Positions 56,251 through 64,000 of a stretch of 64,000 nucleotides of DNA are shown here, one piece after another. Location: NCBI RefSeq assembly GCF_000004195.4, contig NC_030679.2:14254712-14318711 (forward strand), written 5' to 3'. The notes under the pieces are model-generated. The model ran no database searches. It worked only from the letters and a program-made list of their open reading frames with translations, and had not been told where the DNA came from. Source of the DNA: Xenopus tropicalis. Lineage: Eukaryota; Chordata; Amphibia; Anura; Pipidae. The stretch's first letter is position 1; the number at the start of each line of letters is the position of its first letter. The translations under genes and the position numbers were made by a program.

Positions 56251-56292
56251 ATTAAGGCAGAATGATGAAGGATCCACCAAATAATTAAAACT

Positions 56293-56756
56293 GCAGCCGC
56301 AGCAATGAATCTCTGCTCCCCTCAGTAGCTGGGCCCAAAGCGTGATCGCTGCCCTTAACCGCTCCTGGGGATCAATTATGTGTATGTGCCGCTTCGCACC
56401 GTATATATATGGTGTATATGAGGCCGACACTATTGGGGGAGTATTCCGCAGCCGCGGTTGTTACTCACGTTTCAGTTCTCGGGTTGAGCTAGGCCGCAGC
56501 CGCAAGTCCCAATCACACCCGGAAGGTCTCAGCGCCGTATTAGCCTTCCCGCAGCCGCGAGGAAGGTATGATATGCTGAGATATAGTGCAAATATATCAG
56601 TAGTGGTGTCCCGGCCAAGCTTTCCAGGCCGCAGCCGCAGGCTCTGGTGAGGTCCGGTACCACGCTGCCAGTCGCCAATGGATCCCTCTGCAGCCGCAGT
56701 ATCGGGTAGGCAATGCTGGTTTGATTTCTTAGTAAACTGTAGTTGGTAGCAGCCGC
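56293..56756 (-). promoter_or_regulatory. Seven GCAGCCGC motifs in the element's leader
   Basis: Exact copies at 56293, 56448, 56496, 56551, 56631, 56690 and 56749 (GCGGCTGC on the transcribed strand). Six lie 48-80 bp apart between the primer site and the ORF. Role unknown; an RNA packaging or protein-binding array is one idea. Confidence 0.6.
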
Positions 56757-56828
56757 TTACAAACACAGTCACTCACTAGGGCACAAGAGCTGTTTAGCGC
56801 ACCTCTCACTCTCTCAAGTGCGAGTCGT

Positions 56829-56849
56829 AAGATGGCCGCCGTGACGTCA
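56829..56849. promoter_or_regulatory. YY1-like and CRE sites in the leader
   Basis: AAGATGGCCGCC at 56829-56840 is close to the YY1 site, and TGACGTCA at 56842-56849 is a full CREB/ATF site. Both lie in the CpG-rich leader of the LTR element. Confidence 0.45.
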
Positions 56850-57155
56850 GCTCCTGCCCCTCTCCCCGGTGAAGTCTCGTAAACAAGTCACTTCACACGA
56901 GATTTCAGCAAAAAGAGCGCCAAAACTAGTAATGATGATTGACAGTGGCGCCGACCAATGGGAATACTCGGGGAACCTTTCAAGCCCGAACCCACGGCCA
57001 ATTACTTATCAGAGTTTACGATCAGGACTGCAGGCGCCTTTGCCTATCGCGTCCGGCAGTGCCTGTCAGGAAAATTTAAAGACACACACACAGCAGCTCA
57101 GTCCCTCAAGGCTATGGCTCCGAGTTAAATAAATTGCATATATCAATACAAAAAG

Positions 57156-57169
57156 CACGTTGGGCGCCA
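57156..57169 (-). other. Primer-binding site, tRNA-Lys type
   Basis: TGGCGCCCAACGTG, two bases inside the 5' LTR; 14 nt complementary to the 3' end of tRNA-Lys(1,2), the match then ends. Confidence 0.85.
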
Positions 57170-57171
57170 AA

Positions 57172-58064
57172 TGTAACACCTATTTGGCTATAAAATGGCC
57201 AACCCAGGCTAGTAGTGTGTGGTAGAGCATGTGTTACATGCGACCTTAATGCACAGGAGTGGGCCTCCGCTATATGGGAGGTATTGATGGAGCTGAGGGT
57301 GTAGTTGAACTACAACTAGGTAGAGCGTGTGTGGTGCAGATGGAATAATGGACGCCAGAAAGGTTCTTGCTCATGAACTATAGTACAATTTATTGGACAA
57401 AGGCACAACTTGATAGTGCAGCAGGGTATACTCACAGACACAGCAGTGTATGATGTCACAGATAGTATAGCAGATGTGACACTTTAGGCACAGAATAACC
57501 CACTTGGAGGATGCACAGAGGATTAGTTGACACCTGAGATATAGACCTTTCAGAAGGGAGTGTTCCGGCCGACTGTGGTCCAGGGGAGAGCTCCTAACAC
57601 TGGTACCTGGCGTCTAATAAAACCGGTCCCTAAAGAACGACTACAGAGCCGGGGTGGACTAAACCCTTTTACAACTCCTGGTTGGGGCTATTAACTGCCC
57701 TTGCTAAATAATCTGACTACTCTCACCACTTCTAGAGGGTGCTATAAGTAATACTGTCTGCGCTGGCTAGTTCTCATTCACGGGGCCCTGTCCCCGACTT
57801 ATAAACTGGCAGTTCTCTTTACTGAGACCGTGTGTCTCAGGCCCGATGACATGCAGCCTGAGAGAACAGCAGCCAAAGAGGAAGCCACTTCCTTGTGCCA
57901 GACACTATATAGTCTGCACAAGGGGAGTGGTCAACCTGGGCTAAACCTATAGGGGGTAGCCTAATACTGTAATCTGAGTGTAGAGGGCTCTGCCCTATTA
58001 CAACACAGATAACATAAAGATAGGGGATAACACCATAGGGAGCTTAACCCTATGGGTCCCTACA
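57172..58064 (-). repeat. 5' LTR of the minus-strand LTR element
   Basis: 893 bp, nearly identical to 53152-54044. Carries TATA and AATAAA in minus-strand order. Confidence 0.93.
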
Positions 58065-58068
58065 CATA

Positions 58069-58663
58069 TATTTCTCTTTTACAAGACAAAGAAAAATAAA
58101 ATAGTTGCCGTAACTTTTGCTTTTTTTTTTATTTTTCATGCGAAGGATTATACATTTTTATTACAGTTTTATTTTCTGTCTTTACACTGCCGTTATATAA
58201 AATAATTGCATAAAGAAAGCAGTTTGCATGGTTCTTCGTTGAGCTGGAGTATATGGAAGCACTTGGCAATACCAACATAGAGCGATTACAGATAATCCTG
58301 ACCAAAAATGTCTCTCCTTGCACTCAGTAATGGGGTTTTCTTCCTGCATTTGCTCTTTGGACACTTCTCTTGGACATTTCCGATGCCATTGCCTTTAAGG
58401 GATGGGGGAGCAGCCCTGCCAGCCCAGCCAGGAGTCACAGCCAATACACTATTGCAAATATTTACATATTCACACAAAATAAAATATGTATCCTTGGTTC
58501 TTAAATAGCTTGATCCGGGTACTTTTCTCATTAAGCATATTTGACCAATATCCTACTAAATGAGAGTCACTGAAGTGAGGATGGAGCTTTTTAGAAACAA
58601 GGGGCACGTTTATCAAAGGCGGAGGTAGCGCAATTTGAGTTTTCAGATCATGAAATCCTGATT
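58069..58663. other. Unique flank of the LTR element, no gene seen
   Basis: Short ORFs only on both strands. No domain or splice evidence. Confidence 0.4.
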
Positions 58664-58671
58664 TTCTAGAT

Positions 58672-58848
58672 CAGCGGTTCTCAGCCTTCCTAATGCCGCA
58701 ACCCTTTAATACAGTTGTGGTGACCCCCAACCATAAAATTATTCCTAAACCCATCGGAAATATGTGTTTTCCAATGGTCTTAGGCGACCCCTGTGAAAGG
58801 GTCATTCAACCCCCAAAGGGGTCCCGACCCACAGGTTGAGAACCGCTG
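58672..58848. mobile_element. SPIN (SPACE INVADERS) hAT element, 177-bp nonautonomous copy
   Basis: CAGCGGTTCTCAGCCTTCCT at the left and CAGGTTGAGAACCGCTG at the right, with a perfect 8-bp duplication TTCTAGAT (58664-58671, 58849-58856). Internal words 'ggtgacccccaaccataaaa' and 'ggtcttaggcgacccctgtg' match the SPIN consensus as I know it. The interior is deleted, so no transposase. Confidence 0.9.
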
Positions 58849-59326
58849 TTCTAGATTTATGATTAACAAACTCAGATGGATGATACGTTTTATCTCTCCA
58901 TCTCAGATTTAAGCAGATACCAGTACTATTGAAATCAAGCAAAATTGCATTTTTTAATTTTCGAAAATTGGTATTTTTGATATTAATGTCAGCTGGAGAC
59001 TGCTTGGAATTCAGGGATTCAAGAAAATGAAAGCAAATGTTACAAAATGATCAAATGTAATTGAGATAAACAGAATAAGGATTGGCTCTAGGAAGATCAC
59101 TCAATTCCAATGCAAGAACACGTTTCATAAGTTCTTTAGGGGGCGGGAGACGTGCAGGCAATCATTCTTAGACTTAGGGGTTTTGTACATTAAGGGGTCC
59201 ATTCATTAAAGTATGATTTTTCGGATTAGCACGATATTGCCTACCTTATGTGGTCATGTCGGGGAAGAGATCCTCTCATGGTGACTTCGTAAAACGAGCA
59301 GCTCTTATAATGTATGGCCAGATTTA

Positions 59327-59502
59327 GGGGTGTGTTTACTAAGAATGGAGATAAATATCACCGGTGCTGTTGCCTGTAGCAACCAATTAGGTCTTTGCTT
59401 TGATTTCTAACTTGTAGGTTACTGTCCAAACCTTATTGCTGATAGGTTGCTATGGGCAACATCACCGGAGATATTTATCCCCAATCTTAGTAAACACGTC
59501 CC
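59327..59502. mobile_element. Palindromic MITE, 176 bp, TTA target duplication
   Basis: GGGGTGTGTTTACTAAGA / TCTTAGTAAACACGTCCC with TTA at both edges. The inner arms pair (gatggagataaatatcacc against ggagatatttatccccaat). Confidence 0.8.
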
Positions 59503-59716
59503 TTAGTGCTGTAAAACGGCCATATTGTTTCTTTTGTGTCATCAGGTGGAAAAGAAACATGTTTTCTGTCTCTTCTATAAATGGATTACTTTCTAAATAG
59601 GTTTTTATAATTGAACAGGCAATCCTGTATCTAGGAAAGGGGGTATCATGGGATGTTAGGAATTGTGACTGCTTAAATACTTTGTGAAAAACATTACACA
59701 TAATAAATAATATAAA

Positions 59717-60731
59717 TATAGGGATCCCCAAGATTTGGGGCCCCTGGGATGGGTTCTCCTTAGACAGGCACTAGAGGGTGGCCTTAGGGAATTGGACACC
59801 TAAAAGTGGTCCTGGATGTTTTTCTGCTGAAAGGGAGTTTCCCCTGCATTTCTCACCAGCAACCACTAGATGGGGTGCTGGGATATATAAAGGGATGCAG
59901 CCATGTGCTGGGGGACATTTTGTTAGTCCAGAGAGTGCACAGGTAGTGTGCACTCCTGGCACAGTTAATAGATAGCAGTTTCTATATAAGAGGACATTCT
60001 AGGAGTGTCATGTAGGACACCAGAGGTTAGAATGGGCAGACATCGCCCCTCCAGGAGTGGTAGCGAGGTTAAGACCTCCCAGCATTACATCTGCTGGAGT
60101 GCAGGGACACAAGTGGCTAGGTAGGTGGACAAGGTCCCCATTAGTCCAGGAGGCCGGATCTGAGGGTGCCTTATGTGAGTACCGGTGTGGGTCCCTGGGG
60201 TGTAACGTCCTAGCGGAGTACCGGGGGATCACTATGAGAGAGTGTCTCTGCCGTGAGTACCTGGGAGAGCACCTATAGGGGAGCATATGTCGGGAGTACC
60301 GTGGGGTATGCCAACAGGAGAAGGTTCTCAATGAGAAGTAAGGAGATATACCCTGCACTGTGTATAAATGATAGGCTGCTCCTGGAGAGGTTTCTGCCTA
60401 ATAAACCGTGCATCTAGTTCACATACAATATTGTGTCTGTGTATCTGAGTATCTACCAAGCCCGGAGGACCACTACCAAGCTGGTAAGGAATAACCCCAG
60501 GATGGGGTACATCTGCCAACAGGAATACGTGGGTCCCAAGAGGGGCATACCAATCTATTAAGTTCCCAGGGGGTGGATTATAGTTCCACAACACTATCCC
60601 TGGGTGGAGGCACACCATTTAGGGGAGAATCCCTTGTAAACCCCCATAGTAAGCGGGGGCTCAGGACTCCTGTAGCGCCAAGTATAGTGCTCCACAAGGT
60701 AGTGCCACAGAATCCGCTTAAGTGGGCTACA
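59717..60731 (+). repeat. 5' LTR of the plus-strand LTR element
   Basis: Starts TATAGGGATCCCC (TG changed to TA) and ends GGGCTACA. TATATAA at 59884-59890 and AATAAA at 60400-60405 fit a plus-strand U3-R-U5 order. About 1015 bp. Confidence 0.85.
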
Positions 60732-60733
60732 TT

Positions 60734-60751
60734 TGGAGGCACCGCTGGGAT
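60734..60751 (+). other. Primer-binding site, tRNA-Thr type
   Basis: TGGAGGCACCGCTGGGAT follows the LTR after two T. It is complementary over 18 nt to the 3' end of vertebrate tRNA-Thr(AGT) with CCA, as I recall that tRNA. Confidence 0.75.
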
Positions 60752-60772
60752 CGTTTTGAGAACTACCTCAAT

Positions 60773-61066
60773 ATGTCTGGAAACAGTGAGAGCGGTAGCG
60801 AGGGCCCAGAGTCCCTACCGGAGAGACCCATGGAAGCCATGATGTGTGACGGAGGTTACCGCTACATATGGCTGGGGTCTTTCGCGGAAAATTCCACCTC
60901 CAAAAGGGGAGCCGGTGATGGTTCCCCTGTGCAGGGAGTGTGGAGCAGAAGCATTTCAGGCCTTGACTGTAGCACTAGGGCGCTGTACCTGATGTGGCCA
61001 CCGGTGCTGGATGGGTCCCCTGAGAGGAGCGGGTCAGCAAGGAGCCGAGTGCAGCTATGGCGCTGA
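60773..61066 (+). pseudogene. Broken ORF related to the 420-aa Cys-rich protein
   Basis: ATG at 60773 (MSGNSESGSEGPESLPERP) leads to RYIWLGSFAE, matching RYTWLGTFGE in the neighbour. After a frameshift near 60910 another frame holds CREC and RC with the second pair interrupted by a stop, again C-x2-C-x14-C-x2-C. The C-terminal part is missing. I do not write a repaired version. Confidence 0.7.
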
Positions 61067-61642
61067 TGCCCAGGCGACGTATCGGTAAGCTGGGAACCGC
61101 ACCATTAGTCACCCGAGCTAGGGGGACCAGCAGTGTCACAGCTGTGACTGAGTTTAAAGGGGAAGTAGCACCTACAGTTTTGGTGTACCCCTCAGGAGGG
61201 ACTTGTGTTCTCCCAAGAAGGGACTGTTGGGGGATGGGAGAAGGATACCCACACCACAGCCAACCGGCTGGTTGGGAAGCAAGGACTGCTCCTGTTTGAC
61301 TCCCAGAGGGGAGCTTTTGTGTTGGCCATGGAGGATGCCAGGCCCAAAGTTAACCCAGGAAGGTTCATCAGTCTAAAGAGGACTGATCAAAGTACCCACC
61401 CGTTGGTGGAAGGTATCCAAGGGTGCTGATCACCTTGGGACATAGACTCCCTCAAAGAGAGGTGGAGATATGATTGATTGAAAATGTTTATGTGTTTACT
61501 ATTTCCTTGCAGGCAATCCATTGTACCCTTGGCAGACCTCAGGAGAGGCTGTTGAAGTGTGATGTAAAAGTATTATGTAAGGTATTTGGGTTGTGATGGG
61601 ATGTGTCAGCCAGGAGGTGACAATTTTTCAGCAGGGGGAGAA

Positions 61643-62199
61643 TGTAGGGATCCCCAAGATTTGGGGCCCCTAGGATGGGTTCTCCTTAGACAGGCACTAG
61701 AGGGTGGCCTTAGGGAATTGGACACCTAAAAGTGGTCCTGGATGTTTTTCTGCTGAAAGGGAGTTTCCCCTGCATTTCTCACCAGCAACCACTAGATGGG
61801 GTGCTGGGATATATAAAGGGATGCAGCCATGTGCTGGGGGACATTTTGTTAGTCCAGAGAGTGCACAGGTAGTGTGCACTCCTGGCACAGTTAATAGATA
61901 GCAGTTTCTATATAAGAGGACATTCTAGGAGTGTCATGTAGGACACCAGAGGTTAGAATGGGCAGACATCGCCCCTCCAGGAGTGGTAGCGAGGTTAAGA
62001 CCTCCCAGCATTACATCTGCTGGAGTGCAGGGACACAAGTGGCTAGGTAGGTGGACATGGTCCCCATTAGTCCAGGAGGCCGGATCTGAGGGTGCCTTAT
62101 GTGAGTACCGGTGTGGGTCCCTGGGGTGTAACATGCTAGCGGAGTACCGGGGGATCACTATGAGAGAGTGTCTCTGCCGTGAGTACCTGGGAGAGCACC
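61643..62199 (+). repeat. 3' LTR of the plus-strand element, truncated
   Basis: Starts TGTAGGGATCCCC and runs about 98-99% identical to 59717-60273 before breaking at 'gggagagcacc'. Confidence 0.88.
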
Positions 62200-62211
62200 C
62201 AGGGGGGAGAA

Positions 62212-62299
62212 TGTAGGGATCCCCAAGATTTGGGGCCCCTAGGATGGGTTCTCCTTAGACAGGCACTAGAGGGTGGCCTTAGGGAATTGGATCCCTACA
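62212..62299. repeat. Third partial LTR start with inverted terminal motif
   Basis: Begins TGTAGGGATCC after another 'aggggggagaa', copies about 78 bp of LTR and ends GGATCCCTACA, the exact inverse of its start. Confidence 0.75.
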
Positions 62300-62984
62300 T
62301 ACTACATAATAATATACTACATAATAAATAATATACTAAATAAATATACTACATAATAAATAATATACTAAATAATAATATAACATTAGGATATGAAATG
62401 ACATTAGACTGCAAATATACTTTTGGCATAAATCTAGCACTGTTCTGTTCATATTTCATTACTTAAAAAAATAATCTTTAAGTGCTTCACCTATTTTAAA
62501 AATATAAAAAAAAAAGACCTGCTCAGAGTTGCAAAAAGTATTTTGTATACTATAGCTACATACAAAAATATGCTGCACAACCTTAACACCCCCCCCCCCG
62601 CAGGGGCCCCTGTCCGACGTCCTCCCCTGAACGTGCGTATGTGAAACGCGTCAGGGGAGGACATTGGAGGCCAGAGGAAGCGGCAATAGGGTTGGGTCTG
62701 GGCCGCTGGGGCCCACCGGGTATTTTCCAGTCCGATCCTGAGTACAGCAATATTTGGGGACTACAGAAACAGAAATGGAAGTGTTTATTTACAGTCATTA
62801 GGTGCAAAGTGCACAAAACACTTTCATCCGACTTGTGCATATCTACTGTATACTAAAGCCCTAAGCTGGTTTGTTGGTATAACGTGCGCTCTGGCACAAA
62901 TAAGCCCTATACTTGATGCAGTTATATGCACATGGGGACTTGTACGCTTTGCAAGTGGTAATGTTCCCTTTACTTTTTTTTACG
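62300..62984. other. Right-end flank, no gene seen
   Basis: 62300-62390 is an A/T-rich 'actacataataaataatata' repeat, which also flanks the left end of the LTR element. 'gtgaaacgcgtcaggggag' near 62641 resembles LINE or SINE 3' tails near 10880 and 31080. Confidence 0.45.
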
Positions 62985-63090
62985 GTCCCCATACACGTGG
63001 AGATTCGCGATCTCGCCAAGTGAGTGGATCTTCACCTGATATCCCCACCTACGGGTGGGCAATATCGGGGAACGTGTAGGCTAATTCGAT
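62985..63090. mobile_element. Truncated Harbinger-like MITE (20814 family)
   Basis: 'ggtccccatacacgtggaga' and 'cacctacgggtgggcaatat' match the family; it ends abruptly before the 47-bp repeat. Confidence 0.65.
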
Positions 63091-63100
63091 CGTTTGGCCC

Positions 63101-63245
63101 TTTACTCAGTTACTACTCAAGGCCAGCCAACCTGTTACCCAACCAACTTTACTCAGTTACTACTCAAGGCCAGCCAACCTGTTACCCAACCAACTTTACT
63201 CAGTTACTACTCAAGGCCAGCCAACCTGTTACCCAAGCAGGTTTT
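63101..63245. repeat. 47-bp tandem repeat, about 3 copies
   Basis: 'tttactcagttactactcaa' at 63101, 63148 and 63195, each followed by 'ggccagccaacctgttaccc'. Confidence 0.93.
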
Positions 63246-64000
63246 ACTCATCTACTATCGTCAACTAGTTGCTTTATACACAACTTGATTTGCTACCCAC
63301 TACTGCCTAGAAACAAGGATGTGATGTCCTTAGAGGAGCAGAGGGCTCTTATTACCCACCAGTCAACCCATACATACACCTACCCACTATATATCCACTC
63401 ACACACACTGCATTGAGGGTCCTTGCTCACCATTTTATCCAGCTGAAAGTACTCTATGAGATCTTGAAAAAGGCCCAATAGCAGGAAAAGAAATGGCATG
63501 CAGGCTAAAGCAATAAAAATAATGTTGTGCTTTTTGCTTATAAGAACAAAACAGCACTAGAGTCAGCAGAATTGCTTTAAGCTAAAAACATGGGCAATTT
63601 ATTTTGCCATTTTTGAAAAATTAAAATAACTTTGCCTTTATGTACAGTCATTTCTTTCCAGTCTTCTCTGTGCAAAGGTACGAGTTATTATGTTTAATAA
63701 TATACCTGCAGTTCTCAGTGCTACCACAGGGTGGCAGAGCTGAATGTATTTGCCTACTTGCTTACACAGATACACTGATAGGAAAGTACCTCAAAGTGAT
63801 GCCCACAACCGCACAATCATTTAACTGAATATATTTCAAATTAAATAATACGTCGAAAAATAATATTTCACGCATTCTCATATGCAGAACTATCTCTGCC
63901 ATAGGCAAGTCCGTCGAATTAAACTGAAAGCATTAATACCAATGACTCTGGGCTCTTAGTGATATTATCAGTTTGGCGACTCCTGCTAATTGACACCAAC
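63246..64000. other. Right edge, no gene seen
   Basis: A/T-rich unique sequence with short ORFs only. Confidence 0.4.

Larger units (their letters stand above)
53152..58064 (-). mobile_element. Young LTR retrotransposon without visible pol
   Basis: Two 893-bp LTRs that differ at about three sites flank a 3.1-kb interior. On the minus strand the 5' LTR is 58064-57172. A primer-binding site TGGCGCCCAACGTG (57169-57156) follows after two T, matching the 3' end of tRNA-Lys(1,2). Each LTR has TATATAG about 160 bp in and AATAAA about 670 bp in, in the correct order for minus-strand transcription. The 4-bp duplication is CATA. The interior carries one long ORF (56250-54988). No protease, reverse transcriptase or integrase is seen, so it would need help from another element. 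The purine tract before the 3' LTR is poor (GGGTGAA). Confidence 0.9.
59717..62299 (+). mobile_element. Decayed LTR retrotransposon related to the minus-strand element
   Basis: LTR 59717-60731, primer site 60734-60751, interior about 0.9 kb, purine tract AGGGGGAGAA at 61633-61642, then a second LTR copy from 61643. The right LTR breaks off at about 62199 and a further purine tract plus LTR start follow (62202-62291). LTR starts (TGTAGGGAYCC), the two-T spacer before the primer site and the cysteine motif of its ORF tie it to the element at 53152-58064. No pol. Confidence 0.82.

Noticed and set aside
56251..56430. N-terminal extension of the Cys-rich LTR-element ORF
   Set aside because: The upstream frame is open but starts at GTG with no ATG; the first ATG is at 56250.
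53152..58064. Plus-strand orientation for the LTR element
   Set aside because: No primer site follows the left LTR on the plus strand, and TATA and AATAAA order only fits the minus strand.

Overview
The window reads as vertebrate nuclear DNA, most likely a clawed frog (Xenopus, probably X. tropicalis). The evidence is split coding exons with GT/AG borders, TIM-family immunoglobulin exons, and a dense load of frog-type repeats: palindromic TTA-flanked MITEs, a SPIN hAT element, CR1/Tx1-like LINEs, a DIRS fragment and long satellite arrays. Nothing bacterial or operon-like is present. Species is inferred from repeat content and could not be checked by alignment.

Genes. (1) A TIM (HAVCR/TIMD) cell-surface receptor gene on the minus strand, 12625 to 4057, can be assembled from eight exons whose phases all agree: signal peptide, six-cysteine IgV domain, two 57-nt mucin exons, a stalk exon, a transmembrane exon and two cytoplasmic exons ending in a Tyr-based tail (260 aa). 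(2) A second minus-strand TIM IgV exon at 1375-1710 belongs to a gene running off the left edge; one mucin-like exon is proposed at 900-958. (3) A third TIM IgV exon on the plus strand, 32001-32336, has lost the WFND ligand-binding loop. (4) Two decayed exons at 18465-18568 and 19474-19621 match GALNT10; each carries an indel. In human, GALNT10 and the TIM genes share 5q33, so this looks like conserved synteny. (5) At 40387-43240 a small unrecognised plus-strand gene is built of seven short exons, all phase 0 (121 aa). A proline-rich 123-bp tandem repeat with a good splice acceptor lies downstream (44328-45338) and may be an alternative last exon.

Mobile DNA. A pogo-like transposon (26939-29658, one stop codon in its transposase) sits inside the reverse-transcriptase frame of a CR1-like LINE, with a TA target duplication. 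A hAT element (32373-33564, perfect 8-bp duplication) lies 36 bp past the third TIM exon. A 177-bp SPIN element (58672-58848) has a perfect 8-bp duplication. A young LTR element (53152-58064, minus strand) has two 893-bp LTRs, a Lys-tRNA primer site and one intact 420-aa ORF with no visible pol. Next to it (59717-62299, plus strand) is a decayed relative with a Thr-tRNA primer site and the same C-x2-C-x14-C-x2-C motif.

Satellites. Major arrays are a 136-bp unit (2060-2815), 130-bp unit (11190-12400), 49-bp unit (14070-14560), 34-bp unit (32789-33245), about 116-bp unit (33765-38930), 123-bp unit (44400-45300) and a 51-bp unit (46781-52044, about 103 copies, with a 23-monomer higher-order repeat). 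The 49-bp and 51-bp arrays look like the same family in opposite orientation. The very long ORFs in the 51-bp and 123-bp arrays result from a period divisible by three.
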